A stretch of DNA of 64,000 nt from Methylocystis parvus OBBP (lineage in GTDB: Bacteria; Pseudomonadota; Alphaproteobacteria; Rhizobiales; Beijerinckiaceae). Each line of letters starts with the position of its first letter. Positions within the stretch are counted from its first letter, which is position 1. Both the position numbers and the translations under genes were made by a program. The stretch is taken from assembly GCF_027571405.1 (NCBI RefSeq), contig NZ_CP092968.1, forward strand, positions 3,432,001 to 3,496,000, read 5' to 3'. Under the pieces are notes generated by a model. That model was not told the origin of the DNA, did no database searches, and saw only the letters and a list, made by a program, of their open reading frames with translations. Shown in pieces: positions 1-11,641 of this stretch.

Positions 1-1812
<1,812 letters not shown>

Positions 1813-1827
1813 CCGAAAGGGCGCCTT

Positions 1828-1854
1828 GCGCCTTCACAAAGGCGCCTTAAATTT
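1828..1854 (+). terminator. possible intrinsic terminator of the cobalamin operon
   Basis: GCGCCTT-CACA-AAGGCGC forms a 7-bp perfect stem with a 4-base loop, 15 bases after the bluB stop. It is followed by CTTAAATTT, a weak U tract. Placement fits the end of the operon, but the poor T run keeps confidence moderate. Confidence 0.5.
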
Positions 1855-1989
1855 CGGTAACAAATAATTCCGCGAACCGTCATTTGCCTGTCAACGACAT
1901 CTTAAGCGTCTGAAAAGATGCTGATTGAGTCGTGTGAGGAACGGATGGATAGTTCAATCGCTCCATGTTGGGAGCAGGAGACCCAGACC

Positions 1990-2277
1990 ATGGCGCCGGC
2001 GAATTTCGAACGTTATTTCGACAGAACCTTCCCGATCGCCAACAATACGATTCTGACGGTGACGGAAGTGCCCGAGCGCGAAGAGGAGCTTTTGCAGCTT
2101 CTGGAGCGCGCCATGCTGCGCGGCTTCGACAATCATGCGCGCCTCACCGAAATTCACCTGCCCATGGAGCGCTTCCCGCACATGAATTCAAAATTCTGGC
2201 ACGTCCCGATCGAAGATTGCGGCAAGGCGCAAGTCCTGCGCTTCTTCTTCGAACATCCGGAAACCGAGGCGCATTGA
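1990..2277 (+). CDS. conserved-looking small protein of unknown function
   Basis: A 95-residue soluble protein with no signal peptide or membrane segment; I do not recognise the family. It is rich in charged residues and contains a short acidic helix (EREEELLQLLERAML) followed by a mixed region with HLPMERFPHMNSKFWH. The start at 1990 is chosen because GGAG lies 9 bases upstream. ATGs at 1918 and 1945 are in frame and would add 24 or 15 residues. It is monocistronic, after the cobalamin operon, and ends before a strong terminator. Confidence 0.7.
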   Translation: MAPANFERYFDRTFPIANNTILTVTEVPEREEELLQLLERAMLRGFDNHARLTEIHLPMERFPHMNSKFWHVPIEDCGKAQVLRFFFEHPETEAH

Positions 2278-2306
2278 CGCGCCGCTCCCGCTGATTTGGC
2301 CAGGAT

Positions 2307-2342
2307 GAGCGCATTCTCCGCGGAATGCGCTCGATTGTTTTT
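2307..2342 (+). terminator. intrinsic terminator
   Basis: GAGCGCATTC and GAATGCGCTC form a perfect 10-bp stem around a 6-base loop, followed by GATTGTTTTT. It lies 30 bases after the small gene ending at 2277 and also separates it from the convergent efflux operon. Confidence 0.85.
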
Positions 2343-2356
2343 CGGGGGTTCCCGTC

Positions 2357-5300
2357 TCAGGCGTGCGCCGTCTCACCGTGCTGCGCCTCTTCCGCCTTCG
2401 GCTTGCGGCGCAGCTTGCTCATCAAAAGATAGATGACCGGAGTCGTATAGAGCGTCAGCGCCTGGCTGAGCAGCAGGCCGCCGATAATGGTGATTCCGAG
2501 CGGCCGGCGCAGCTCCGCCCCGATGCCGTTGGCGAAAGCGAGCGGCAGAGCGCCGAAAATCGCGGCGAGGGTGGTCATCACGATCGGCCTGAAGCGATCC
2601 CTGGCCGCCTCCAGCGCCGCGTCATGAGTCGACATGCCCCTGTCGCGCTCCGCGTGCAGCGCGAAGTCGACGAGCATGATGCCGTTCTTTTTCACGATGC
2701 CGATCAGCAGCAGGATGCCGATGAAGGCGATGACCGTAAATTCCGCGCCAAACAGTTCGAGCGAGAGGAGCGCGCCAAGGCCCGCCGAGGGCAGGGTTGA
2801 GATGATCGTGACGGGATGGACGAGGCTCTCATAGAGAATGCCGAGAATGATGTAGACGGCGAGCAGCGCGGCGAGAATGAGCGTCGCCATGCCCTTCGCG
2901 ACTTTACGGAAGTCGGCAGCGTCGCCCGCAAAGCCGGCATGCAGGCTGCTCGGCGGGTTCAATTCGGCGGCCGCCGTCTCGATGGCCGCGGTGGCGGCGT
3001 CGAGCGTCGAGCCCGGGGCCACATTGTAGGAGAGGGTGACCGCGGGCAGCACGCCCTGATGATTGACGACCAGCGGCATGGAGCTGCGCTCGATGCGCGC
3101 AAGCGCGGTGAGCGGCACCTGCTGTCCGCTGGAGCTCGACACGTAAACGCCCGCCAGGTCGCGAATGTCGCGCTGGCGCGCGGGCGGCGTCTCGAAGATC
3201 ACGCGATACTGGTTGCGCTGCGTATAGATGATCGTGTCCTGCCGCTGGCCGAAGGCGCTGTTGAGCGCGGCGTTGATGGCGGCGATCGGCACATTCATGC
3301 GCGAGGCGGCGTTGCGGTCGATGATGATCTGCGCGCGAAGACCGCCCTGCTCCTTGTCGGACGTGACGTCGACGAGCTGGGGCAATTGTTTGAGGCGCGT
3401 GAGGAATTTTTCGCGCCACTCCTCCAGCTCCTCGAGAGAGGCGTCCGACAGCGTGAACTGATATTGCGACTTGCTGACGCGCCCCCCGCTGCGAAGATCC
3501 TGGGACGGCACCATGAAGACGCTGACGCCGGGAATGCGCGCGAAGGATTTGCGCAGGCGGTTGATGACCTCCTTGCTCGACGCCTGACGCTCGCCGATCG
3601 ACTTCAGCGCGACGAAGAGACGGCCCTGATTGCCCGAAGAGGTGAGCTGCCCGGCGCCGATGAAGGAGCCGACATTGGCGACGTCCGGATCGGCCAGCAA
3701 CACTTCGTTGACGCGCCTTTGCAGCCGGCTCATCTCCTCGAAGGAGACGTCTGGCGACGCTTCCGTCGTACCGTTGATCAGGCCGATGTCGTCCTGCGGC
3801 AGATTGCCCTTTGGAATGGTGCGGTAAAGTTGAACGGTGCCGCCGACCGTCGCCAGGATGACGACGAGCGTGATCCAGGGATGGTCGACGACCGGCTGGA
3901 GCGTGCGCGTGTAAAATTCGACGATGCGGTCCAATCCGCCTTCGATCATACGATCGAACCAATTCTTTCCCTTCTCTTTCGGCACGGGCAGCCAGGCGCA
4001 GACCATCGGCGTCACGGTGAGCGAGACGACCGTCGAGATGATGATCGCGAAAGCCAGCGTGACCGAGAATTCGCGCAGGAGCCGCCCCATCACCCCTTCC
4101 ATGAAAAGGAGCGGGATGAAGACGGCGATAAGCGACAGGCTGATCGAGAGGACGGTGAAGCCGATCTGGCTGGAGCCTTCGAGCGCTGCCTCGATGCGCT
4201 TCATGCCGCGCTCGCGGTTCGCCTCGATATTCTCGATCATGACGATCGCGTCGTCGACGACGAAGCCCACGGAAATGGTGAGCGCCATCAGCGATAGATT
4301 GTCGATCGAGAAGCCGGCGAGCCACATGGCGGCGCAGGTGCCCACGAGCGAGAGAGGCACGGTCACGCCCGCGGCGATGACGGGCGTCGAGCGGCGCAGA
4401 AAGACGAAGACGACCATCATCACCAGCGCGATGGACACCGCCAGCGTAAACTGGATGTCGTGAATGCTGGCGCGGATCGTCTGGGTGCGGTCCGCAAGGA
4501 CGTTGATCTTCACGCCCGAAGGAATCCATTGCCGGAGCTGCGGCAGCAACGCTTTGATCTGGTCGACCGTCTCGACGACATTGGCGGCGGGCTGTTTGGT
4601 GACGATGACGAGCACCGCCGGTTTGCCATTGAACCAGCCCGCGGCGTTGCGGTTGCGGACGCCGCGCTCGACTGTCGCCACGTCGCCGAGCTTGACGATC
4701 GCGCCGTTGCGCGAGGCGACGACGATGTTGCGGTAATCTTCCGGCGTCGCGAGCTGGTCGGTCGTGCCGAGCGTGATTTCCTGCATGTCGCCCGCCAGCG
4801 CGCCCACGGCGGAATGCGCATTGGCGGCGGAAAGCGCCTTCGCGACTTCGTTCACCCCGATATTCATCGCCGCGAGACGGGCCGAGTCGACCTGCACGCG
4901 GATCGCGGGCTGCTCCGCGCCGGCGATGCGCGCCTCGGCGACGCCGGGAACCTGGGAGATGCGCTGCGCGATGACGGAGTCCGTCGCGTCGAAAATGGCG
5001 CTGGTCGGCAGCGTGTCCGAGGTCATCGCCAACACCAGGACGGGCACGGTGGACTGGCTGGCCTTGCGAAAGCTCGGCGCGCTCGGCAGGTCAGTCGGCA
5101 GATCGACGAGCGAGGCGTTGATGGCCGCCTGAACGTCGCGCGCGGCGGAGTCGAGATTTTTGTTGATGTCGAACTGCGCGATGATCTGCGTATTGCCGAG
5201 CGAACTTGTCGAGGTGAGTTCGTTCAGGCCGGCGATCCCCGAGAGGCGGCGCTCCAGCGGCGCGGCGACGGAGGCCGCCATGGTCTCGGGATCGGCTCCG

Positions 5301-5455
5301 GGCCGCGACGCGCTGACTCCGATAGCGGGAAAGTCCACCGCCGGGAGGCTGGCGACGGGCAGGAAGAAATAGGCGACGGCGCCAAGGAGAAAGAGCGCGG
5401 CGGCGAGCAGCGTCGTCCCGACGGGGCGGCGGACGAAGGGCTCGGAAACATTCAT
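2357..5455 (-). CDS. mdtC: RND multidrug efflux permease, MdtC-like subunit
   Basis: A 1032-residue HAE1-type RND pump subunit, a proton-driven inner-membrane exporter that feeds an adaptor and outer-membrane channel. It starts with MNVSEPFVRRPVGTTLL, the usual first transmembrane helix. It has two large periplasmic loops and the proton-relay helix GFVVDDAIVMIEN near residue 400 with the paired aspartates. Sequence features (PVASLPAVDFPAIGVSASRPGADPETMA, NAFGQRQ-type contacts) resemble E. coli MdtC. Its start overlaps the stop of the preceding pump gene by 4 bases (ATGA), so it is the last gene of a four-gene leftward operon. Two different pump subunits in tandem suggest an MdtB2C-type heterotrimer. 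Substrates cannot be read from sequence. Confidence 0.88.
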   Translation of the reverse strand: MNVSEPFVRRPVGTTLLAAALFLLGAVAYFFLPVASLPAVDFPAIGVSASRPGADPETMAASVAAPLERRLSGIAGLNELTSTSSLGNTQIIAQFDINKNLDSAARDVQAAINASLVDLPTDLPSAPSFRKASQSTVPVLVLAMTSDTLPTSAIFDATDSVIAQRISQVPGVAEARIAGAEQPAIRVQVDSARLAAMNIGVNEVAKALSAANAHSAVGALAGDMQEITLGTTDQLATPEDYRNIVVASRNGAIVKLGDVATVERGVRNRNAAGWFNGKPAVLVIVTKQPAANVVETVDQIKALLPQLRQWIPSGVKINVLADRTQTIRASIHDIQFTLAVSIALVMMVVFVFLRRSTPVIAAGVTVPLSLVGTCAAMWLAGFSIDNLSLMALTISVGFVVDDAIVMIENIEANRERGMKRIEAALEGSSQIGFTVLSISLSLIAVFIPLLFMEGVMGRLLREFSVTLAFAIIISTVVSLTVTPMVCAWLPVPKEKGKNWFDRMIEGGLDRIVEFYTRTLQPVVDHPWITLVVILATVGGTVQLYRTIPKGNLPQDDIGLINGTTEASPDVSFEEMSRLQRRVNEVLLADPDVANVGSFIGAGQLTSSGNQGRLFVALKSIGERQASSKEVINRLRKSFARIPGVSVFMVPSQDLRSGGRVSKSQYQFTLSDASLEELEEWREKFLTRLKQLPQLVDVTSDKEQGGLRAQIIIDRNAASRMNVPIAAINAALNSAFGQRQDTIIYTQRNQYRVIFETPPARQRDIRDLAGVYVSSSSGQQVPLTALARIERSSMPLVVNHQGVLPAVTLSYNVAPGSTLDAATAAIETAAAELNPPSSLHAGFAGDAADFRKVAKGMATLILAALLAVYIILGILYESLVHPVTIISTLPSAGLGALLSLELFGAEFTVIAFIGILLLIGIVKKNGIMLVDFALHAERDRGMSTHDAALEAARDRFRPIVMTTLAAIFGALPLAFANGIGAELRRPLGITIIGGLLLSQALTLYTTPVIYLLMSKLRRKPKAEEAQHGETAHA

Positions 5456-8400
5456 TCCGCCGCCTCCCTGTGCGGCGGCGCTTCCGAGACCGGCGCCTGC
5501 GCAGGCGCAACTTCGTCCTCATCCTGACGCAGCGGCTTGAAGAAGCGGCGGCGCAGCCGCTCGACCTGCAGATAGATGACCGGCGTGGTGTAGAGCGTCA
5601 GCGCCTGCGACAGCAGCAGGCCGCCAATGATGGAGACGCCGAGCGGAATGCGCAATTCGCTGCCCGGTCCATGCGCCAGCGCGAGCGGCAGGGCGCCGAA
5701 CAGCGCGGCGAGCGTCGTCATCATGATGGGACGAAAACGCATATGGGCGGCGCGAACGATGGAGTCGCGCGGCTCCAATCCGTCGAGCCGTTCCGCTTCG
5801 AGCGCGAAGTCGATCATCATAATCGCGTTCTTCTTCACGATGCCCATCAGCAGAACGACGCCGATCAGCGCAACGATCGAAAGATCGATGCGGAAGATCA
5901 TCAAGGCGAGAAGCGCGCCGACGCCAGCCGAGGGCAGGGTCGTCAGCACGGTGAAGGGATGCGCGAAGCTCTCATAGAGCACGCCCAGCACGACATAGAT
6001 GGCGATGACGGCGGCGAGGATCAGCCAGGGCTCGCTTGCAAGCGATTTGTTGAACTCGGCCGCGTCGGCGCTGAAAACGCCGATGATCGACGACGGCATG
6101 CCGATCGTTTTCTCCGCCTTCTCCACCGCTTTCACGGCGTCGCCGAGCGCCATGCCCTGCGAGAGATCAAAGCTGATGGTCGAGGCGGGGAACTGATCCT
6201 GATGCGCGACCGAGAGCGGCGCGGCGACGTTCTGCACGCTGACGAAGGTCGCAAGCGGCGTTTGCGGCCCGCCGCCGATGGGAGCCACATAGAGTTTCTC
6301 GAGCGCGGACATGTCGCGCAGATATTGCGGCGCCGCCTCGAGAATGACGCGATACTGGTTCGATTGCGTATAGATCGTCGAGATCTGGCGCTGGCCGAAG
6401 GCGTCGTTCAGCACATTGTCGACGTCCTGCGCCGAAATGCCGAGCCGGCCCATTTTCTCGCGATCGATCTTCATCAGACCGCGCAGGCCCCCGTCCTGCG
6501 TCTCCGCCGCGACGTTTCTGAGGCCCGGCGTGCGGCGCAACTGGTCGAGCAGGCGGTTGGACCAGCGCATCAGGTCGCCGGCGTCGGAGGAGGTGAGCGT
6601 ATATTGATATTGCGAACGGCTCGGACGCGTCGTGATCTGGATGTCCTGCACCGGTTCGACGAAGAGGGCGACGCCGGCGATCTTCTCGCCCTCGGTCTTC
6701 AGCCGGTCGGCGACGGCGTCGGCGCCGACGTCGCGCTCCTCGCGGCTGCGGAGCGTCACCGTCAGCCGGCCGACATTGGTCGTCGCGTTGAGCGGGCCGA
6801 CGCCGAGCACCGAGGTGACGCCGGTCACCTCCGGATCCTTGCGGAAGACCTCCGTCACCTTCGCCTGCAACGCCTCCATGCGATCGAAGGAGGCGTCGGG
6901 CGAGGCTTCCAGCACGACGCTGAGGACGCCCGTGTCCTGCCGGGGCAGGAAGCCTTTCGGGATGACGATATAGAGCCCGATCGTCAAAGCGAGCGTCGCC
7001 GCGGTCAGAGCGAGCATGAAGCCTTCGCGCTTCAGCGCCCAATCGAGCGAACGGTAGTAGAGGCGATCGAGCCAGAGGGAGACGATTTCCCAGGTGGAAT
7101 GGGGGCGTTCGCGCTCGACGCGAAGCATCACGGCGCAAAGCATCGGCGTCAGCGTCAGCGAGACGACGGCGGAGATCACGACCGCGATGGAGAGCGTCAG
7201 CGCGAATTCCCGGAACATGCGTCCGACGATTCCGGTCATGAACAGAAGCGGAATGAACACCGCGATGAGCGACACCGTCAGCGACACGACCGTGAAGCCG
7301 ATCTCCCTCGCGCCGTCGAGCGCCGCCTGAAGCGGCTTCTTGCCATGTTCGATATAGCGGACGATGTTTTCGATCATCACGATCGCGTCGTCCACGATGA
7401 AGCCGGTGCCGATGGTCAGCGCCATCAAGGACAGATTGTCGAGCGAGAAACCCGCCGCCCACATGACGAAGAAAGTGGCGATGATCGACAGCGGCAGGCT
7501 GACGCCGGCGATGAGCGTCGCGCGCCAGCTACGCAGGAAGAGCAGCACCACGGCGACGACGAGCCCCCCCGCGATGAGGAGCGTCATCTCGACTTCGTGG
7601 ATCGAGGCGCGGATCGTGTCGGTGCGGTCGTTGACGATGTCGAGGCTCATGCCGGCGGGTAGTTCGCCCCGCAGCTTCGGAAGCGCCTGTTTGACGAGTT
7701 CGACCGTCGCGATGATGTTCGCGCCCGGCTGACGCATCACGTCGAGCACGACCGATTGCTCGCCATTGTACCAGCCGCCGACGCGGGCGTTTTCGAGGCC
7801 GTCGACGACCTGGGCGAGATCGCGCAGCATCACCGGCGCATTGTTGCGCCAGGCGACGATGACCGTCTCATATTGCTTGGCTTGCAGGATCTGGTCGTTG
7901 GCGTCGAGCGTGTAGGATTGCCGTCTGCCGTCGAGCGAACCTTTGGCCCCGGCGTTGTTGGCGGCGGCGACGGCCTGACGCAGGTCCTCCATGCCGATGC
8001 GGTTCGCCGCGAGCCGCGCCAGATCGGCCTCGATGCGGATCGCCGGGCGCACGCCGCCCTGCACGGAAACGCGGCCGACGCCCGAAACCTGCGACAATTG
8101 CGGCGAAATAAGCGTATCGGCGAGGTCCGAGAGATCGCGCAAGGTCGCGGTCTTGGAGCGCAGCGTGAGCGTCAGCACCGGCGTATCGGCCGGGTTCACC
8201 TTGGCGTAGACCGGCGGATAGGGCAGATCGCGCGGCAAGGTCGAGGCGGCGGAGTTGATCGCGGCCTGCACGTCCTGCGCGGCGGCGTCGATGTCGCGGT
8301 CCAGTGCGAATTGCAGCGTGATCTGCGACAGGCCGAAGGAGCTCTGCGACGACATGCTGGTCAGGGACGGTATCTGTCCGAACTGACGCTCCAGCGAGGC

Positions 8401-8592
8401 CGTCACGAGAGAGGCGATCGTGTCGGGATTGGCGCCCGGAAGCTGCGTCGTGACCTGAATGGTGGGGAAGTCGACCTGCGGCAGCGGCGAGATCGACAGG
8501 CGCGAATAGCCGAGCAGGCCGAACAGAAGCGCGGCGAAGGCCATGAGCGAAGTCGCCACAGGCCTGTTGATGAAGGGCGCCGAAACGTTCAT
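5452..8592 (-). CDS. mdtB: RND multidrug efflux permease, MdtB-like subunit
   Basis: A 1046-residue HAE1-family RND subunit beginning MNVSAPFINRPVATSLMAF. The proton-relay helix reads GFIVDDAIVMIEN, with both aspartates intact. The second half repeats the first (duplicated six-helix plan) and ends in a charged cytoplasmic tail. It follows the adaptor gene by 11 bases and overlaps the second pump gene by 4 bases. It is clearly related to but distinct from the downstream pump, as expected for an MdtB/MdtC pair. Both retain the relay residues, so neither is obviously a dead subunit. Confidence 0.88.
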   Translation of the reverse strand: MNVSAPFINRPVATSLMAFAALLFGLLGYSRLSISPLPQVDFPTIQVTTQLPGANPDTIASLVTASLERQFGQIPSLTSMSSQSSFGLSQITLQFALDRDIDAAAQDVQAAINSAASTLPRDLPYPPVYAKVNPADTPVLTLTLRSKTATLRDLSDLADTLISPQLSQVSGVGRVSVQGGVRPAIRIEADLARLAANRIGMEDLRQAVAAANNAGAKGSLDGRRQSYTLDANDQILQAKQYETVIVAWRNNAPVMLRDLAQVVDGLENARVGGWYNGEQSVVLDVMRQPGANIIATVELVKQALPKLRGELPAGMSLDIVNDRTDTIRASIHEVEMTLLIAGGLVVAVVLLFLRSWRATLIAGVSLPLSIIATFFVMWAAGFSLDNLSLMALTIGTGFIVDDAIVMIENIVRYIEHGKKPLQAALDGAREIGFTVVSLTVSLIAVFIPLLFMTGIVGRMFREFALTLSIAVVISAVVSLTLTPMLCAVMLRVERERPHSTWEIVSLWLDRLYYRSLDWALKREGFMLALTAATLALTIGLYIVIPKGFLPRQDTGVLSVVLEASPDASFDRMEALQAKVTEVFRKDPEVTGVTSVLGVGPLNATTNVGRLTVTLRSREERDVGADAVADRLKTEGEKIAGVALFVEPVQDIQITTRPSRSQYQYTLTSSDAGDLMRWSNRLLDQLRRTPGLRNVAAETQDGGLRGLMKIDREKMGRLGISAQDVDNVLNDAFGQRQISTIYTQSNQYRVILEAAPQYLRDMSALEKLYVAPIGGGPQTPLATFVSVQNVAAPLSVAHQDQFPASTISFDLSQGMALGDAVKAVEKAEKTIGMPSSIIGVFSADAAEFNKSLASEPWLILAAVIAIYVVLGVLYESFAHPFTVLTTLPSAGVGALLALMIFRIDLSIVALIGVVLLMGIVKKNAIMMIDFALEAERLDGLEPRDSIVRAAHMRFRPIMMTTLAALFGALPLALAHGPGSELRIPLGVSIIGGLLLSQALTLYTTPVIYLQVERLRRRFFKPLRQDEDEVAPAQAPVSEAPPHREAAE

Positions 8593-8603
8593 GCCGCTTT
8601 ATG

Positions 8604-9872
8604 TCACCTCTCGGGAGGTCGTTCTCCCCTTGCGCCCCGCTCCCGTCGCGGCGCGCTTTCCCGGTTCGCTTCCTGCGGCGCGGCCGCTGAGGCCGAGCCG
8701 GGCTCCTCTGGATTGTTCACGCGCACCGGCGAACCATCCGCGATACGCGAGAACCCGCTCGTCACGATCGTCGTCCCGGGCTCGACGCCGGAGACGATCA
8801 CGACGATATTCTCGTCCTGCCGTCCCGTTGTGACGCTTCTCATATGGGCGGCCCCGTCATCGCCCAACACATAAACGAAAGCGCCGTTCGGTCCGCGCTG
8901 CACGGCGGGGCTCGGAGCCACCACGGCATGCGGTATGGTGTCGAGCATGAGCCGCACATTGACGAACTGGCCGGGCCAAAGCTTCAGGTCGGCGTTCCCA
9001 AAGGCGGCCTTCAGCTTCACCGTTCCCGTCAGCGGATCGATTTGATTGTCGACGACTTTCAAGTCGCCGCTTTCGATGACGGTCGAATTGTCGGTCCCGA
9101 GAGCCCGCACCTTGGCGACGCCCGCGGCCTGCGCCTTCTGGATGTCGGGAAGGGCCTGCTGCGGCAATGTGAAGACAATGTTGATCGGCCTCAACTGGGT
9201 GACGACGACGATGCCGTTTTGGTCCGACGGATGGAGAATATTGCCGACGTCCACGAGGCGGATGCCGACGCGGCCGTCGATCGGCGAGCGGATTGTCGCA
9301 TAATCCAGGGTCGTCTTGGCGTTGTCGATCGCGGCTTGGTCGGCGCGCGCCTGCGCCTCGAGCTGGGTCACCAGCGCCTTTTGCGTCGCATATTGCTGGT
9401 GGGACAGGAACTTGCCGGCGACGAGCTTCTCATATCTGATAAGGTCGACGCGGGCGTTGGCGAGATTGGCTTCGTCCTGAGCTTTCTTGGCGACCGCCTG
9501 ATCGTATTGCGCCTTGTAAAGCGCGGGGTCGATCTCCGCCAGAACCTCGCCCTTCTTGACGTCCTGCCCCTCGGTGAAGGCCAGATTCAGGAGGCGTCCG
9601 TCGACCTGGGTGCGGATCGTCACGCTGTTGAGCGCCTGCACCGTTCCCACGGCGTCGACCGTCACCGGAACGTCCTGCAGGCGCGTCTTCGCCACCGTCA
9701 CCGAAACCGGTCGGCTCTTCGCGCCGGGGGCGCCGGGAGCGTTATCGTCTTCGAGCGCGGCGTCCGGACGGCCGGCGCCCGGTATCATGCCGGCGCGATA
9801 GGCCGCGCCCGAGCCAAGGGCGAGTGCGAGCGCGCCGAGCGCCATGAGGATACGCCGGTCGGCGCGGATCAT
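8604..9872 (-). CDS. mdtA: RND efflux periplasmic adaptor subunit, MdtA-like
   Basis: A 422-residue membrane-fusion protein with an N-terminal membrane anchor (LMALGALALALGSGAAY). A lipoyl-type domain follows (VTIRTQVDGRLLNLAFTEG and its C-terminal partner TTLDYATIRSPIDGRVG), separated by an alpha-helical hairpin, then beta-barrel and membrane-proximal domains. It links the inner-membrane pump to the outer-membrane channel. The C-terminal 40 residues are a low-complexity Arg/Glu/Pro tail (RRERGARGERPPER) of unclear role. It overlaps the upstream outer-membrane-factor gene by 4 bases. Confidence 0.9.
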   Translation of the reverse strand: MIRADRRILMALGALALALGSGAAYRAGMIPGAGRPDAALEDDNAPGAPGAKSRPVSVTVAKTRLQDVPVTVDAVGTVQALNSVTIRTQVDGRLLNLAFTEGQDVKKGEVLAEIDPALYKAQYDQAVAKKAQDEANLANARVDLIRYEKLVAGKFLSHQQYATQKALVTQLEAQARADQAAIDNAKTTLDYATIRSPIDGRVGIRLVDVGNILHPSDQNGIVVVTQLRPINIVFTLPQQALPDIQKAQAAGVAKVRALGTDNSTVIESGDLKVVDNQIDPLTGTVKLKAAFGNADLKLWPGQFVNVRLMLDTIPHAVVAPSPAVQRGPNGAFVYVLGDDGAAHMRSVTTGRQDENIVVIVSGVEPGTTIVTSGFSRIADGSPVRVNNPEEPGSASAAAPQEANRESAPRRERGARGERPPER

Positions 9873-11434
9873 GGATGGAGCCCCTTATCCGCCTCGTAGG
9901 CGGCGTTTGCATGGGCGATTTCGGCGTCTCTCGTAGTGGGGGACCAGCCGCCGCCGAGAGCTTGATATAAGCTTGTCGCCGCTTGAAAGTAAGAGAGCCG
10001 CGCCAGAGCGACCTGATCCTGCGCCTGGAACAAGGTCGTCTGGGTGGTCGAAAGCGTGACGATGTCGATCGTGCCCTCCTGCAGCCGCATCTCGGCGGCC
10101 GTGAGCGCGCGCTGCGCGGCGGCGGCGGCGGCGATCTGCAGCTTGAGGGCCCGCTCCGTCTCCCGCACGGCGATCAGCGCGTTCTCGGTGTCGAGCAAGG
10201 CGGTCAAGATCTGCTTCTTGTAGAGAGCGGCGAGCTCGGCGTAGCGGCCTTTCTGCAGGTCGTATTGTCCCTGCAGATTGTAGCCGTCGAGGATCGGCTG
10301 GGTGAGCGTGCCCGCGAGCTGCCAGGCGACGGCCTCCGGCCGTCCCAGATTGCGCAGCAGAGCGGATTGGAGCCCGTACTGGCCGGTCAGCTGAATGGAC
10401 GGAAAGAAAGCGGCGCGCGCCTGAAGAACCGAGAATTCCTGCGAGGCGAGCTGCGCCTCGGCGTCCGCTACGTCCGGACGGCGCAGGAGCACTTCCGAGG
10501 GCAGTCCCGGCGTAATCCTCGGGAAGGAAAGCCTGGTCAGCGAACCGCCCTTCACGTCGACGCTTTCGGGCGGCTGGCCGATGAGCAGGGCGAGCTGGTT
10601 CCTGGTCTGGCCCAGGGTCTGCTCGAGCGGCGGGATGGTGGCGCGCGCCTGCGCGAGCACGGATTCCTGTTGCGCGGTGTCGAGCGCGCTCGCAATCCCG
10701 ACCTGGAAACGCGCCTGGATGGCGCGATTGACCCGATCGGCGATGGCGACGTTTTCGCGGGCGATGCGCAGCCGGTCCTGCGCCGTCAGCACCTGGAAAT
10801 AAGCGTTGATGACGGAGGCGACGGTGGAGATTTCCACCGTGTCGCGGTTGAAACGGCTGGCGTTGGCGAGAAGACGCGCGGCGTAAGAGGCGTCTTCGTT
10901 CTTGCCCCAGAAGTCGATTTCGTAGCTCGCCGTAAGGCCGAGCTGGAAGAAGCCGAAATGCCGGGCGTTGAAGCCGGATGACGATGACGACGATGAGGAG
11001 GACGAGCTGCTGGTCGTCGCCGGACTGAAGCCGCCGCTCGCCCCGCCGACATTCGTCGTCGTTCCGGGCGTGCGGGTGGTGCGGACGATGTCCTGCATGG
11101 CGATTGTCGGCCAGAGCGCGGAGCTGGAGACGCGGGCCTGGGCGTCGGCCTGCTGGATTCGCGCCACGGCGGCGGCGATGTCGAGATTGTCGCCGAGCGC
11201 CAGCTCGACCAACGCCGTCAGCTCCTTCGAGCCAAATTTCGTCGCGAAGCCGGGGCCGCGCGGTATCGGCGTCGTCGACGCCGCCTTGGCCTCGCGAAAG
11301 GCTTCCGGCGGCGGAGTCGCGAGGTCCGGCTTCTCCCAGTCCAGATTGCAGCTGGCGAGGCCGAGCGCTGTCCAGATGAGGACGACTCGGCGGCGCGCGC
11401 GGGCACAAAGGTGAGACGAATCGCCGGCCGTCAC
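9869..11434 (-). CDS. NodT-family outer membrane factor lipoprotein
   Basis: A 521-residue TolC/NodT-type outer membrane channel and the first gene of the efflux operon. A lipobox-like LASC occurs around residue 29 after a basic, hydrophobic N-terminus, as in NodT lipoproteins. Two outer-membrane-efflux repeats are present (ASYEIDFWGK and the second-half LRRPDVADAEAQLASQ). Around residue 150, just before the strand leading to SYEIDFWGK, there is an unusual insert: Gly/Thr-rich sequence followed by a run of about a dozen serines in mixed codons (AGC, TCG, TCC, TCA). This probably lies in a surface-exposed loop. The ATG at 11434 is the only start giving a complete signal. Confidence 0.9.
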   Translation of the reverse strand: MTAGDSSHLCARARRRVVLIWTALGLASCNLDWEKPDLATPPPEAFREAKAASTTPIPRGPGFATKFGSKELTALVELALGDNLDIAAAVARIQQADAQARVSSSALWPTIAMQDIVRTTRTPGTTTNVGGASGGFSPATTSSSSSSSSSSSSGFNARHFGFFQLGLTASYEIDFWGKNEDASYAARLLANASRFNRDTVEISTVASVINAYFQVLTAQDRLRIARENVAIADRVNRAIQARFQVGIASALDTAQQESVLAQARATIPPLEQTLGQTRNQLALLIGQPPESVDVKGGSLTRLSFPRITPGLPSEVLLRRPDVADAEAQLASQEFSVLQARAAFFPSIQLTGQYGLQSALLRNLGRPEAVAWQLAGTLTQPILDGYNLQGQYDLQKGRYAELAALYKKQILTALLDTENALIAVRETERALKLQIAAAAAAQRALTAAEMRLQEGTIDIVTLSTTQTTLFQAQDQVALARLSYFQAATSLYQALGGGWSPTTRDAEIAHANAAYEADKGLHP

Positions 11435-11641
11435 CTGAAAGTCGTCTCCTTATGCGTGCCGGACATCCTCTTGGGAAATTCGCGCCGCCGCTAAATGATA
11501 GAGTTTAGTAGGATTTCAAATTGACGCGCGCGCGACCGCCGGGGGATCGGCGCTGCGGCGCGTCAAAGAGAGCGGCGCGACGCTCGCTTACCGCGCTGCG
11601 TCCGTCAAGTTACCTATCGTTAACTTACCGCTACGCTTCGC

